This document shows, one piece after another, positions 47,983 through 58,165 of a DNA stretch of 64,000 nucleotides. Numbering within the stretch: position 1 is the stretch's first letter; each line of letters begins with the position of its first letter. A model generated the notes under the pieces. The model had not been told where the DNA came from, did no database searches, and saw only the letters and a list, made by a program, of their open reading frames with translations. The DNA comes from Desulfocapsaceae bacterium (GTDB lineage Bacteria; Desulfobacterota; Desulfobulbia; Desulfobulbales; Desulfocapsaceae): the NCBI GenBank assembly GCA_031292275.1, contig JARLHL010000110.1, positions 38,921-102,920 of the forward strand. Direction: 5' to 3'. The position numbers and the translations under genes were made by a program.

Positions 47983-49577
47983 TGTACAAGAGGCCTGTCA
48001 CATATCGTTTTGTCATTTTCTCCGCAATTTGCGCGCTTCTGGTTTTTCATTCAAAAGCTTTTTGCCAAGAACCATCAGTCCCAAAGGGCGTTTCGTATAT
48101 CATTCAGGATATACATGCTGATCTGACCAGCAATTCGGCAACAATCACGGTCACCGGCAATACCGCTCCGGCATATACGGCCCATGAGCAGGTCGAACCC
48201 CTCAGGCTCGTCATGGATATTGCCGGCGCAAGTTTTGGCAGCAAAATTGACGCGAATAAACTTATTCCGGATAATCAGCTCGTCAAATTGTCCGCCACGG
48301 TGCTGAACAATCAATCACCGGCAATAACACAATTTATCTTCCAGATTAAGGAAAACTATCAATACAAGGTCGAGCGGGACAACAATAATCTCATTGTCAA
48401 AATCTTCCCCGCCGAGAAGGGAGCGGCCCCTGACACTTCAGCAGCAGCTGGAGGTGCGGAGAAGGCCCCGTCTGCTGATATGAAAAAGGATGCAGCGGGC
48501 TCCAAAAGCAGCAAGGCAACAGCCTCTGACGCCACCCTTGATGAACTTATCGGTTCATCCGTGGCTGCCCTGGAAAAGAAACAGAAAAAAGCGACTGCCG
48601 CAGGGCAGGCCCTTGACCGGGCGTCAGGCATAGAAGATCCTTTTACCAATGCCGGATATAAGAAACAGCGGATCAGCGTCGATTTTTACAAGATCGACAT
48701 CCATAATGTCTTCAGACTCTTTCGACAGGTGAGCGATGTCAATATCGTCGTCGATGAAGCGGTCAAAGGCTCTATCACCATCGCCCTCAACGATGTCCCT
48801 TGGGACTTTGCTCTTGACATCATCTGCAATCTTGCCGACCTGAAAAAAGAAGAACGCTTAAATACCATCGTCATTTATCCGAAAAGCAAAGCGGTCGAGT
48901 GGCCTGTTTCTCCCATTGACAATCTTTCCATTAAGGCCGACAAGGATGTCATTCAGCAGGAGGCATTGATTGTTCAGCAAAGCACAACCCAGTCCAAAGA
49001 GATAACTCAAGCCAAAGAGATAATCGTCAAGGCTCAGGCCAAGGAAAAATCAGAGGATTATCAGGACGCAGTTTCATTATACGAGCAGGCTTATACCCTG
49101 TGGCCAACCAATGAGCGGATTTCAAACAAGCTGGCTGTTCTCTATCTCGTCAATCTCCGCATGAATGCCAAGGCCTTGTTTTATGCCAGGGCAAGCCTGA
49201 AGACAAAGCACAATGACGATAATGCCGCTCTTTATGCAGCCATCGCCTCTGCCAATATGGAAAGACTTCCCGAAGCCACGGAATATTTTAACCAGAGTGT
49301 GAGCGGATCCCCCCCGTTGAAGGAGGCCTTGATGAGTTATGCGGCCTTCAATGAAAACTTTGGCAGGCCGGAAGCGGCCCTGAAGCTCCTCGATAAGTAC
49401 AATGCCAACTATGGTGAAACGCTGGAAACTATGCTGGCAAAGGCAAGGATGCATGACAAGATGGGGAATTCGGCAAAGGCTATGGCCCAGTATAATGCAA
49501 TATTAAGTTCCGGATATCAAATTCCTCCCGATCTGAAACAGTATATCGACGGGCGTCTAAGAGCTGGTAATTATTAA
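47982..49577 (+). CDS. PilQ N-terminal-like protein: AMIN and STN domains fused to TPR repeats
   Basis: 531-residue periplasmic protein. Signal peptide at 1-28; AMIN domain (about 37-143) with LRLVMDIAGASF; a low-complexity Ala/Lys/Ser linker (145-225); an STN domain (231-300) with ISVDFYKIDIHNVFRLFR and VNIVVDEAVKGSITIALNDV; and TPR-like helical repeats (355-525). The first three parts are the normal beginning of PilQ, but the N1 and channel domains are missing and TPRs take their place. It sits where pilQ belongs, overlapping pilP, and is followed by a separate secretin. Probably binds peptidoglycan through AMIN and docks on or assembles the MshL-type secretin, in the manner of FimV or TsaP plus pilotin functions; that is inference. 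Confidence 0.85.
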   Translation: MYKRPVTYRFVIFSAICALLVFHSKAFCQEPSVPKGVSYIIQDIHADLTSNSATITVTGNTAPAYTAHEQVEPLRLVMDIAGASFGSKIDANKLIPDNQLVKLSATVLNNQSPAITQFIFQIKENYQYKVERDNNNLIVKIFPAEKGAAPDTSAAAGGAEKAPSADMKKDAAGSKSSKATASDATLDELIGSSVAALEKKQKKATAAGQALDRASGIEDPFTNAGYKKQRISVDFYKIDIHNVFRLFRQVSDVNIVVDEAVKGSITIALNDVPWDFALDIICNLADLKKEERLNTIVIYPKSKAVEWPVSPIDNLSIKADKDVIQQEALIVQQSTTQSKEITQAKEIIVKAQAKEKSEDYQDAVSLYEQAYTLWPTNERISNKLAVLYLVNLRMNAKALFYARASLKTKHNDDNAALYAAIASANMERLPEATEYFNQSVSGSPPLKEALMSYAAFNENFGRPEAALKLLDKYNANYGETLETMLAKARMHDKMGNSAKAMAQYNAILSSGYQIPPDLKQYIDGRLRAGNY

Positions 49578-49662
49578 GATAAAAGCATTAATCGTGGCGC
49601 AAGGGACAAAAGTCCCCTTTAATTTGCATTATTGTTTACTCAAAAATCCCAAGAGGTTTTTC

Positions 49663-51477
49663 ATGAAGTCAATTCAACAGATTATCCAATACAGCGGCCT
49701 TTTGCTGCTCCTGTTGGTCTTTTCATCATGTAGTTCTCAACCTCCACAAAAAGTTGAAGAAATTCCGCTCAGTACATCGACGGGTGCATCTACTCCCATG
49801 AAGAAGGCACAACCCGTAGATTCCACCACCCTGCCGGTTGAGTACCAGAAGCCTGCCTATGTTGTCGGCAATGAGCAGGGCAAGAGCCGGATGCAGGATG
49901 ATAAGGAACTGGGCCGATCCGATGTCGCCATCAAGGTGGGGGCATCAATCCACTCCACGGTCGGACCGCAGCCGTTGCGGGATATCATAAAGCGCCTGGC
50001 CGCCCTCAAGGGTATGAATGTCTCTTGGGCAAGCGATGTCGATCAGAATGCCCTGGTCGATGTGGATATTAATGCAAATGACGACTTCAGCGAGGCCGTC
50101 GATCATCTTCTCCGTCAGATTAACTACTTCCACGAAGTGAAGGAAAATACCCTTATTATAAAAAATAAGGAGACAAGGCAGTTTCATATTGCCATGCCCT
50201 TCATCACCCAGGCCTATTCCACCGATACGGGTGGCGACGTCCTGGGCGGCAATAAAGATACCACCACTTTCAAAGGGAAAATTGGTCTTACAGCCACGGG
50301 TAGCCCTGTGGGAACCAGCGTGGGCTCCGGGAAGGATGACACCAAAAAGACCGAATTTGATGCCTGGCAGAACATCGAGTCAAACCTGAAAGTAATTCTG
50401 GATATATTGGAAACCACTGAGACGACCGTCACCAGCCAGGAGCGGGAATTTGGCGGCACGGGACAGTCAAGCAATTCTCAGGACACCAGTGCCGGCGGCA
50501 ATGCTTCGGCGAATGGCAAATCCAACACCGGCGGTAAAACTGCAGACGCCGGGAAGTCAGTGAAGACCAGCCGGCAGACATCGAAAACCGGTGCTTATTT
50601 TACCATTGATAAACCTGTCGGCATCATAACGGTAACCGCCACGCGGGATCTTTTGGACAGAGTTGACAACTATCTGACCTCCCTGCAGAAACAGATGTAT
50701 AAGCAGATAAATATCGAGGCCAAGATCATTGAGGTTCAATTGAACGACAGCTCAAATATGGGTGTTGACTGGTCAAAAATGCTCAGCCCGAACGGCTCTA
50801 ATCCCCTGACCCTGACAGGACAGCCTATTTTTGGGAATGGGGGCCAGGTCTTCCCCACGAATACCGGCGCCACCAGCCAGTTTATCTCCTCCTTCACCCT
50901 CAATGCCTCGAGTTTCAATATCCTGCTGAGTGCCCTGAAGGACGTCGGTGACACCAAAGTCCTTTCAAATCCGAAAATCAGTGTCCTGAACGGCCAGCCG
51001 GCCTTCATCTCCGTCGGCCGAAACACAGCCTATATCAGCAAGGTGACCTCTACTCAGACCACCGGTTCAACAAATAATACGGTCACCTTTACCGTCGATA
51101 CATCGAGCATCCTTTCAGGCGTCGGTCTGGCCCTGACTGCAAACGTCATGGATGATAACGAAGTCGTCATGAATCTCGTGCCTGTCGTATCAAGGTTGTT
51201 AAATGGTGTGGTGCAGACTGTGCAGATCGGAACGTCAGCTAACGGCGCCCAAGTCGGGCTTCCTGTAGTCGATGTCCGTGAGATGAGCACGACTGTCAAA
51301 GTGAAAAACGGGGATATGCTTGTTATCGGCGGTCTGATCGACAATACGGATCAGAATGATAAAAATTCCGTTCCTCTCTTAGGTGATATACCCTTGGTGA
51401 AATACCTTTTTGGAAGCAGCTCAAAGGCGGTTACAAAGAAAGAACTCATTATTTTGCTTAAGCCAACGATCATTTAA
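49663..51477 (+). CDS. mshL: MshL-type secretin lipoprotein
   Basis: 604-residue outer-membrane secretin. Signal peptide with lipobox VFSSC (near residue 20); N-terminal secretin domains (GASIHSTVGPQPLRDIIKRL, then DDFSEAVDHLLRQINY); a long Gly/Ser/Thr/Asn linker (about 235-300); MshL-like KPVGIITVTATRDLLDRVDNYL; then the pore with LSNPKISVLNGQPAFISVG, and VKNGDMLVIGGLIDN and GDIPLVKYLFGSSSK. The architecture is that of MshL (MSHA pili) rather than PilQ, and it has no AMIN or STN at its start. Start ATG at 49663 follows AGAGG. Belongs to the pilM operon. Confidence 0.88.
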   Translation: MKSIQQIIQYSGLLLLLLVFSSCSSQPPQKVEEIPLSTSTGASTPMKKAQPVDSTTLPVEYQKPAYVVGNEQGKSRMQDDKELGRSDVAIKVGASIHSTVGPQPLRDIIKRLAALKGMNVSWASDVDQNALVDVDINANDDFSEAVDHLLRQINYFHEVKENTLIIKNKETRQFHIAMPFITQAYSTDTGGDVLGGNKDTTTFKGKIGLTATGSPVGTSVGSGKDDTKKTEFDAWQNIESNLKVILDILETTETTVTSQEREFGGTGQSSNSQDTSAGGNASANGKSNTGGKTADAGKSVKTSRQTSKTGAYFTIDKPVGIITVTATRDLLDRVDNYLTSLQKQMYKQINIEAKIIEVQLNDSSNMGVDWSKMLSPNGSNPLTLTGQPIFGNGGQVFPTNTGATSQFISSFTLNASSFNILLSALKDVGDTKVLSNPKISVLNGQPAFISVGRNTAYISKVTSTQTTGSTNNTVTFTVDTSSILSGVGLALTANVMDDNEVVMNLVPVVSRLLNGVVQTVQIGTSANGAQVGLPVVDVREMSTTVKVKNGDMLVIGGLIDNTDQNDKNSVPLLGDIPLVKYLFGSSSKAVTKKELIILLKPTII

Positions 51478-51523
51478 CAGACTTGTTTTTCAACATAAAC
51501 CTTATTATCAGGTCAACAATCTC

Positions 51524-51727
51524 ATGCACCTCCTTATCTGTGCTCCCGGGAAACCTGTTAAGATGCCGTGCGATGCCGTGGATATGAAAGCGCTCCAGAA
51601 GCTGAGCTCCTGCCATACCGAAGTGATGCGCTTTCATAAGGTGTCGCGGCAGGTCAACCTGGCCCGGCCATGCTGGTTCAAAGAGGGTCCGCCGGTGAAT
51701 GAGTCCGACTTTTCCAAGGTTCGTTAA
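51524..51727 (+). CDS. Uncertain 67-residue ORF between secretin and lipoprotein genes
   Basis: 67-codon frame starting at ATG without a visible ribosome-binding site, cysteine-containing (CAPGKP, MPCDAV, SSCHTEV) and basic. No family recognised. An 86-codon frame lies on the minus strand over the same bases (51470-51730), and codon pattern does not clearly decide between them, so either, both or neither may be real. Confidence 0.3.
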   Translation: MHLLICAPGKPVKMPCDAVDMKALQKLSSCHTEVMRFHKVSRQVNLARPCWFKEGPPVNESDFSKVR

Positions 51728-51754
51728 CAAATATTATCTAGCAGGGAGATCATT

Positions 51755-52762
51755 ATGAAAAGGCTGCAATTTCTGATATTTAGCGTTTTGGCGTTCGCAC
51801 TGACAGGATGTGGTCACACTGTTATTGAGACGCTGAATGTCCCCAACGGTCCGAGTTATAACGGGGTCGGTAAGGGCAGGGTTGTTGTTATCCTTCCCTT
51901 CGCCGACTATACATATGCTGACACTCTTGCCTCGGCCCACCGCCGGTATTTGAAAGTCAACGAAAGCCTGAACGATAGGCTTACGGCATATGGATTTTCT
52001 CTTCCGGTCCAGGAAGATGTCTTCCAGTATATGGTCGAACAGAACTTTATCAGCCTGGCCCAATATGAACAGGGGTCCAACTCTCTTTCCAATGAGCTGA
52101 GCGGTGACTGGTCAGATAAAATGAAGGATCAGATCAGCCATTATATACAGGCCCAGCAGATCACCAACAGCAGCAGTCTGGCCGCAAGTCCCGGAACCCA
52201 TGGACTCACCACCAAGGGTATTATGAAAATTGGCAGTAATTTCCACGCTGCATACATCATGCGCGGTCGTATACTTGAATATAAGACACGGCAGGAAGTC
52301 AGCTGGGAACCATGGAAAAAGGGCATATTGCCGGTGGTTGTCGGCGGAACGTCACAGATGTTCTTCGGCTTTGCCAAATCTGAAGACTACGATGAGGCGA
52401 ATTCAATTGTTACCGGAGGAGCGCTCGGTGCCTGGTATGGCAGCAGCCAGTCTTGGCCTGTCGACAAGACTGCATCAGGTCTCTTAGGTACATCAGGCCC
52501 GAATACCGTGATTTGGGGTGCTGCAGGGAGCTATCTTGGCAGCGCCGCCCATAACAGCGGTAAAATAGATCAGGCCGTCGTGCAGCTCAGCGTTACAGTG
52601 CAGGAGGCGGCCACAGGGAAGGTGGTCTGGAGCAACAGGGTGCAGGTCCAAATTTCGCCGGAATCGGTATTTGCGGACAGCCAGTATGATGTTCTCTTCA
52701 ATGAGGCCATTGAAAAGGGTATAAGCTCGCTGGTTGATAATTTCGTAACTCACGCGATGTAA
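51755..52762 (+). CDS. CsgG/FlgO-like lipoprotein of unknown function
   Basis: 335-residue lipoprotein: signal peptide with lipobox LTGC (Cys at about 19), then GRVVVILPFADYTYADTLAS, a strand-helix beginning like CsgG, FlgO or TolB N-terminal proteins. A Gly/Ser-rich hydrophobic middle (GALGAWYGSS, GAAGSYLG) and a C-terminal GKVVWSNRVQVQISPES block typical of such lipoproteins follow. Good ribosome-binding site (AGGGAG). Last gene before the bidirectional terminator, so perhaps the end of the pilus operon; a link to pili is by position only. Confidence 0.7.
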   Translation: MKRLQFLIFSVLAFALTGCGHTVIETLNVPNGPSYNGVGKGRVVVILPFADYTYADTLASAHRRYLKVNESLNDRLTAYGFSLPVQEDVFQYMVEQNFISLAQYEQGSNSLSNELSGDWSDKMKDQISHYIQAQQITNSSSLAASPGTHGLTTKGIMKIGSNFHAAYIMRGRILEYKTRQEVSWEPWKKGILPVVVGGTSQMFFGFAKSEDYDEANSIVTGGALGAWYGSSQSWPVDKTASGLLGTSGPNTVIWGAAGSYLGSAAHNSGKIDQAVVQLSVTVQEAATGKVVWSNRVQVQISPESVFADSQYDVLFNEAIEKGISSLVDNFVTHAM

Positions 52763-52798
52763 TAAATGTAAGAGTCAGCGCTTGGAGTTTCATCCAAC

Positions 52799-52845
52799 AA
52801 AGAAAAGGCCATGGCCTCCTTACTGGAAGCCATGGCCTTTTCTTT
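52799..52845. terminator. Bidirectional intrinsic terminator
   Basis: 17-base perfect stem (52799-52815 with 52829-52845) with core AAAAGGCCATGGC and a run of A on one side and T on the other, lying between the convergent lipoprotein gene and secB. It should stop transcription from both sides. Confidence 0.9.
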
Positions 52846-52861
52846 TCCGGCTGCTTTTTCT

Positions 52862-53344
52862 CTAGTTTGTGCCTTCCTTCTGCTTTTTCGAGTTCTGGTA
52901 AATGCCCATAAAGTTTATCGGCTCCATCATGAACGGAATGAATCCTCCGTCAACCGATACCTGACTCACAATCTGCCGCGTGAAGGGGAACAGCAAAGTC
53001 GGGCAATCCACTGCCAAGACCATGTTGATATGTTCCTCGGGGATATTTTTCAACAAAAAGACAGCTGCATGTTCGATCTCCAGGATAAACATGACCTTCT
53101 CGGTCTCACCCTTGGCGATAATTTTAGCGGTAATGCCCAGCGAAACCTCCCAGTGGTCGTCATTCACCTTTTTATTGTTCATTTGAAGATTGACTTCAAC
53201 TTTGGGCTCAGACTTCTGGGAGAAAAGAAAAATATCCGGGGCATTGGGATTTTCAAAAGAAAGATCCTTGATGTACATCTTCATCATCCTGAACTCAGGA
53301 TTTGCCGAAGCAGTCTTTTCCTCAGGTTTACTCGTTTCAGCCAT
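52862..53344 (-). CDS. secB: Protein-export chaperone SecB
   Basis: 160-residue SecB, a tetrameric chaperone that keeps preproteins unfolded and hands them to SecA. MYIKDLSFENPNAPDIF near the start, then VNLQMNNKKVNDDHWEVSL and AVDCPTLLFPFTRQIVSQVS with GGFIPFMMEPINF are clear. It lies downstream of uvrA on the same strand and is convergent with the pilus operon. Confidence 0.93.
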   Translation of the reverse strand: MAETSKPEEKTASANPEFRMMKMYIKDLSFENPNAPDIFLFSQKSEPKVEVNLQMNNKKVNDDHWEVSLGITAKIIAKGETEKVMFILEIEHAAVFLLKNIPEEHINMVLAVDCPTLLFPFTRQIVSQVSVDGGFIPFMMEPINFMGIYQNSKKQKEGTN

Positions 53345-53462
53345 TGTATAACCTCATTGGATTTCAATATTTTTTTCGAACTTCGACCCTATCAGTAACG
53401 CTTCATTATCAAGCCAGTATTAAACAGCAATTAGTTACTGGACGCAAGCCTTTCAAAAGGAT

Positions 53463-56312
53463 TCACCTTTTTCTCTCCTCGTCAAGAACCGGCCCCAGAT
53501 AACGGCCGGTATGGGAATTGTGGTTTTTCCGTATCTGCTCAGGCGTACCGCAGGCCACGACATTCCCGCCCCCTTCTCCCCCTTCCGGGCCGATATCAAT
53601 GATCCAATCGGCTGTTTTGATCACATCGAGATTATGCTCGATCACGATTACAGTATTGCCGGAGTCCATCAACCGATTCAAGACGTGCAGGAGATATTGA
53701 ATGTCAGCGGGATGGAGACCTGTGGTCGGCTCATCGAGGATGTACAGGGTCTTTCCGGTACTGCGAACAGAGAGCTCGCGGGCCAGTTTCACCCGCTGGG
53801 CCTCCCCTCCGGAGAGGGTCACCGACGATTGGCCCAGAGTGATATAGCCCAATCCCACATCGAAAAGCGTCTGCAGGCGATTTTTGACGGGGGGGATATG
53901 GGTAAAGAAAGCCAGGGCCTCTTCCACGGTCATGGAGAGGACCTCATGGATATTTTTGTCCCGATAGTGAACGTCAAGGGTGTCCTGGTTGTATCTCTTT
54001 CCCTGACACGTATCGCACACGACGTAGATATCAGGCAGGAAATGCATGGCGATCTTGATAACGCCCTCACCTTCACAGGCCTCGCACCTTCCGCCTTTAA
54101 TATTAAAGCTGAACCTGCCGGGCTTATAGCCGCGAGCCCTTGCCTCCGGCAGCCGGGCAAACAAATCCCGGATAGGGGTAAAAAGGCCGGTGTAGGTGGC
54201 AGGATTCGAGCGCGGAGTCCTGCCGATGGGGCTTTGGTCGATATCGACAATCTTGTCGATCAGCGACAGGCCGAAAATGGACGCCCCTTTCATCTGGAAA
54301 GACGCCGACCTGCACCGCAAGCCCTCCTTGACCAGAGGGAAGAGGGTCTCAATAACGAGCGAGCTCTTTCCGGAGCCGGATACACCTGTGACGGCGGTCA
54401 TAACCCCCAGTGGAAAGGTGACCTCAAGGTTTTTCAAATTATTGACCGAGGCTCCCCTGATGGTCAGTGCCCGGTCGGTCCCTTTGCCGATTTTTCTTCT
54501 TTTTTCAGGGACCTTAATAGACAGACGCCGCGCGAGGTAGGCCCCCGTCACCGACCTCTCACTGGCAAGTAAGCCGGGGACGTCCCCGTTATAAACGACC
54601 TCTCCCCCATGTACACCAGCCCCCGGCCCCATATCCAGAACATGGTCTGCGGCCAGAATCGTATCGGTATCGTGTTCTACGACGATGACGCTGTTGCCGA
54701 GATCGCGCAGTTCCAGAAGGGTATTGATCAGCTTCTGGTTGTCGCGCTGATGCAGACCGATGCTTGGCTCATCCAGGATATAGAGGACGCCGGCAAGTCT
54801 GGAGCCGATCTGGGATGCCAGCCGAATCCGCTGGGCCTCCCCGCCCGAGAGCGTGCCGGCCCGCCGCTCTAAAGACAGATAGCCGAGGCCGACATCCTCG
54901 AGAAAGGAGAGCCGGTCGACGATCTCCTTCAGGATGGGCTCGCCGATCCTGCGCTCCCTCTCGGTGAAGGGCAACACGGGAAGGATCTCCAGCAGTTTCT
55001 CAATGGACAGACAGGTGAGGCTGTATATGGACCAATCCCCGACACGAACAGCCAGGGCTTCATCCTTGAGCCGGGCCCCCTTGCAGGCAGAACAGACCTG
55101 TTCGGCCATATACTTGCTCAATTCGTCCCTGATCATGCCGGATTGGGTCTCATGGAACCGCCGCAGGAGTTGCGGAATGACCCCTTCATAGGTCCTCTCT
55201 GCAGTCATCACCCTGCGGCCTTTTTCATAGAGAAAATGGATCTCCTCCTGTCCTGATCCGTAGAGGATCACCTCCTGGCAGTGCTGGGGAAGATCCCTGA
55301 AAGGTGTCTGGAGAGAAAATTTATAATGCTCGGCCACAGCGGCCATCATCTGGCCGGTGTAGGTGGATTCGTTTCGCCATCCCCAGGGAGCGATGGCGCC
55401 CTCAAGGATGCTTTTCGTCGTATCGGGGATGATCAGGGCGGGATCAAAGAACTGATTGACCCCCAGGCCCCCGCATTCAGCGCAGGCCCCTTGAGGGTTG
55501 TTGAAGGAGAAGAGCTGGGTGGAAAGAGAGGGCATGGATATTCCGCAGGCATGACAGGCAGCCAGTTCGCTGAAAAGCTCCTCCTGCCCCGTATCCGGAA
55601 ACACCGCCAGCAGAAACCCTTCCGTCAGCCTGACTGTGGTGGCGATGGAATCGGAAAGGCGCCTGCGGCTCGATGGTCCCAGGACAATACGATCGACCAC
55701 GACCTCGATGGTATGCCGCTTATTTTTCTCCAGCGCTTCGACCTCGTCGGCATCCAGGATCAGCCCATCGACCCGAATCCGGACAAAGCCTTCTTTTTTG
55801 ATCCGGGCCAGTACCTGTTCATGCCGGCCCTTGCGGTCCTTGACCAAGGGCGCCAGAAGAATAACCTTGGTGCCCTCCTCCCGGCCGATCAGACTGTTCA
55901 CCATATCCTCGACGGACTGCGAACGTATCTCTTCGCCGCACTTCGGGCAGCAGGGATGCCCGCACCTGGCAAACAGCAGGCGCAGGTGATCGTATATCTC
56001 GGTCACCGTCCCCACCGTCGAACGGGGATTCTTGCTGGTGGTCTTCTGCTCGATGGAGACGGCAGGGGAAAGCCCTTCCAGCGAATCCACGTCGGGCTTA
56101 TCCATCTGCCCCAGAAACTGCCTGGCGTAGGTGGAAAGCGATTCAACATAACGTCGCTGCCCTTCCGCATAGAGGGTGTCAAAGGCCAGCGTCGATTTAC
56201 CTGATCCCGACAGACCAGTGAAGACCACCAGGCTGTTCCGCGGCAGATCAAGGTCGATATTCTTCAGATTGTGCATCCTGGCACCACGGATGCTCAGTAT
56301 TTTCGGCTCCAT
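53463..56312 (-). CDS. uvrA: Excinuclease ABC subunit A
   Basis: 949-residue DNA-damage recognition ATPase of nucleotide excision repair. First Walker [21 protein letters not shown], zinc modules CPKCGE, CHACGI with CAECGGLG, and CEACEGEG with CDTCQGKR; second ATPase [15 protein letters not shown]; both ABC signatures LSGGEAQR and VILDEP-like [22 protein letters not shown]. Start at 56312 ([10 protein letters not shown]) has AGAAGG immediately before it, so the exact start is uncertain by a few codons. uvrB and uvrC are elsewhere. Confidence 0.95.
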   Translation of the reverse strand: MEPKILSIRGARMHNLKNIDLDLPRNSLVVFTGLSGSGKSTLAFDTLYAEGQRRYVESLSTYARQFLGQMDKPDVDSLEGLSPAVSIEQKTTSKNPRSTVGTVTEIYDHLRLLFARCGHPCCPKCGEEIRSQSVEDMVNSLIGREEGTKVILLAPLVKDRKGRHEQVLARIKKEGFVRIRVDGLILDADEVEALEKNKRHTIEVVVDRIVLGPSSRRRLSDSIATTVRLTEGFLLAVFPDTGQEELFSELAACHACGISMPSLSTQLFSFNNPQGACAECGGLGVNQFFDPALIIPDTTKSILEGAIAPWGWRNESTYTGQMMAAVAEHYKFSLQTPFRDLPQHCQEVILYGSGQEEIHFLYEKGRRVMTAERTYEGVIPQLLRRFHETQSGMIRDELSKYMAEQVCSACKGARLKDEALAVRVGDWSIYSLTCLSIEKLLEILPVLPFTERERRIGEPILKEIVDRLSFLEDVGLGYLSLERRAGTLSGGEAQRIRLASQIGSRLAGVLYILDEPSIGLHQRDNQKLINTLLELRDLGNSVIVVEHDTDTILAADHVLDMGPGAGVHGGEVVYNGDVPGLLASERSVTGAYLARRLSIKVPEKRRKIGKGTDRALTIRGASVNNLKNLEVTFPLGVMTAVTGVSGSGKSSLVIETLFPLVKEGLRCRSASFQMKGASIFGLSLIDKIVDIDQSPIGRTPRSNPATYTGLFTPIRDLFARLPEARARGYKPGRFSFNIKGGRCEACEGEGVIKIAMHFLPDIYVVCDTCQGKRYNQDTLDVHYRDKNIHEVLSMTVEEALAFFTHIPPVKNRLQTLFDVGLGYITLGQSSVTLSGGEAQRVKLARELSVRSTGKTLYILDEPTTGLHPADIQYLLHVLNRLMDSGNTVIVIEHNLDVIKTADWIIDIGPEGGEGGGNVVACGTPEQIRKNHNSHTGRYLGPVLDEERKR

Positions 56313-56356
56313 CCTTCTCAACCCGTTATGATGTCATCTCGCTACGCTCTTTGTTT

Positions 56357-56767
56357 TCAAAACAGGTTGCTATGGTCAATTTTAATACATCGATCCATGA
56401 TAACGGTAAGCCCCGCCGCTTCGGCCAGGGCGGCAGCCTGCTCATTCACCACATCCAACTGCATCCAGATGACCCCGGCGCCGATGGCAATTGCCTCTTC
56501 GACTATGGGAACGACATCCTCGGGCTTCCTGAAAATATCGACAATGTCCACCTTTTCAGGGATTTCCGTCAGGCTGGCATAACACTTGCGGCCTGCTATT
56601 TCCGTCTGCCCGGGGTTTACCGGGATGACGGTATAGCCGGCATCCATCAGGTACCGACCGACCAAATTGCTCGGCCTGTTTTCTTTGGGAGAAAAACCGA
56701 CCAGGGCAATCACCTTGGATTTTTCAAGTATTTTTTTGATTGCATTCATATCGACGATTTTTTGCAT
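56357..56767 (-). CDS. CoA-binding domain protein (YccU-like)
   Basis: 136-residue single Rossmann-fold CoA-binding protein. [50 protein letters not shown] and [22 protein letters not shown] are the family blocks (YccU/succinyl-CoA synthetase alpha-like). Function is not known. ATG at 56767 is preceded by GGAG at eight bases; a GTG further up is less likely. Just upstream of uvrA on the same strand and divergent from glyQ. Confidence 0.88.
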   Translation of the reverse strand: MQKIVDMNAIKKILEKSKVIALVGFSPKENRPSNLVGRYLMDAGYTVIPVNPGQTEIAGRKCYASLTEIPEKVDIVDIFRKPEDVVPIVEEAIAIGAGVIWMQLDVVNEQAAALAEAAGLTVIMDRCIKIDHSNLF

Positions 56768-56977
56768 GATCACACTCCGGTTCACCCGCTGTATCCATCA
56801 TCTCCAGACGGAAAGAGAAAAAGATTTACCCTGGACTTGCGCTATGGTAGCTTAGCAGAATATAATGATGGTCCAATGCATAATTGTCAAGCCGGCACGG
56901 AGCAAGTGATGGTGCTCGTGTATCGTCAGAATATCCGGATACTCAAGAGCCGATCGTGTGAACAACAAGGAAATCGA

Positions 56978-57844
56978 ATGAATTTTCAAGATATAATTTT
57001 TGAATTAAGCACCTATTGGGCTGACCGGGGATGTGTCATTCAGCAGCCCTACGATATGGAGGTGGGGGCCGGGACCTTCCATCCAGCTACCCTGCTCCGG
57101 TCCCTCGGACCCGAACCGTGGCGGGTGGCCTATCCCCAGCCTTCGAGACGCCCGACCGACGGTCGATATGGCGACAACCCCAACCGCCTCCAGCATTACT
57201 ACCAATATCAGGTCATGCTCAAACCCTCTCCCCTGGATGTGCAGGAACTCTACCTGGAAAGCTTGAAACGGTTCGGTCTTAACCTTCTGGAGCATGACAT
57301 CCGGTTCGTCGAAGATGATTGGGAGTCCCCTACCCTCGGTGCCTCCGGTCTGGGTTGGGAGGTCTGGCTCGACGGCATGGAAATCACCCAGTTCACATAT
57401 TTCCAGCAGGCCGGTTCCATCGATCTCCAGCCGACCACCGTGGAAATCACCTACGGGCTCGAGCGTATTGCCATGTATCTGCAAGGTGTGGAGAGTGTCT
57501 ACGACATAGCCTGGAACAATACGGTCACCTATGGGGAGATCTTCCATCAGGCCGAGGTTGAATTTTCGACCTTCAACTTCGAAGAGGCCAATGTCGAGAA
57601 GCTGATCCCCTTTTTTGAGACCTATGAGCAGGAGGCATTGAAGCTGGTCGAAAAGGACCTGATCCTCCCGGCCTACGACTACTGTCTGAAATGTTCCCAT
57701 ACATTCAACCTTCTCGATGCCCGCAAGGCCATCAGTGTGGCTGAACGGACCCGCTATATCGGGCGAATCCGCAATATCGCCAGAAAGGTCGCTGAACATT
57801 ACGTGGCGCAAAGAGAACGAATGGGGTATCCGCTCTTGAAATAA
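56978..57844 (+). CDS. glyQ: Glycyl-tRNA synthetase alpha subunit
   Basis: 288-residue catalytic alpha chain of the bacterial alpha2beta2 glycyl-tRNA synthetase. [79 protein letters not shown] and [14 protein letters not shown] match GlyQ throughout. Start ATG at 56978 follows AAGGAAATCGA; the open frame extends far upstream but is unrelated to GlyQ. glyS, which almost always follows, is not here: the next gene is on the opposite strand after a terminator. Confidence 0.95.
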   Translation: MNFQDIIFELSTYWADRGCVIQQPYDMEVGAGTFHPATLLRSLGPEPWRVAYPQPSRRPTDGRYGDNPNRLQHYYQYQVMLKPSPLDVQELYLESLKRFGLNLLEHDIRFVEDDWESPTLGASGLGWEVWLDGMEITQFTYFQQAGSIDLQPTTVEITYGLERIAMYLQGVESVYDIAWNNTVTYGEIFHQAEVEFSTFNFEEANVEKLIPFFETYEQEALKLVEKDLILPAYDYCLKCSHTFNLLDARKAISVAERTRYIGRIRNIARKVAEHYVAQRERMGYPLLK

Positions 57845-58165
57845 TACTCCGGGACGCTCCTCTCTCAGCGGGCCCGCACACGCCTATCCATGAACAGGGC
57901 CTGGTTTGAATACCGTTGCAGGCCGCGGAAAGCGATCTGGCAATATTCAATAATTCCTGTTTATTGAATACTCAACCCACTGCCGGCATATCGACAGGGG
58001 AGGGTAATATACAAAAGCCATCCCGTTGCCGGCTGCGCCATCAGCATCAGCCTGCCGCGGGATGGCTTTAATCAAAGGCATGGGGATGTGGCCTCTCGCC
58101 CGATCGCCAGCGGCGACACTTCCCTCCCTATCCCTTCCCAGCCCCTGCTGGACGAGGGCAACCAG
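57845..58165. other. Region after glyQ with hairpins
   Basis: No gene and no trace of glyS. A perfect 10-bp hairpin (TATTCAATAA 57944-57953 with TTATTGAATA 57961-57970, seven-base loop) and a terminator-like structure at 58014-58069 are the only features. Confidence 0.5.
58014..58069 (+). terminator. Stem-loop after glyQ
   Basis: AAAGCCATCCCG (58014-58025) pairs with CGGGATGGCTTT (58058-58069), with AAA before and TTT-AAT after, around a 32-base GC-rich interior that can fold further. Likely intrinsic terminator acting on both sides. Confidence 0.6.

Noticed and set aside
56351..56977. Extended N-terminus of glyQ from 56351
   Set aside because: Extension overlaps the CoA-binding gene on the other strand and bears no resemblance to GlyQ; the ATG at 56978 has a good ribosome-binding site.
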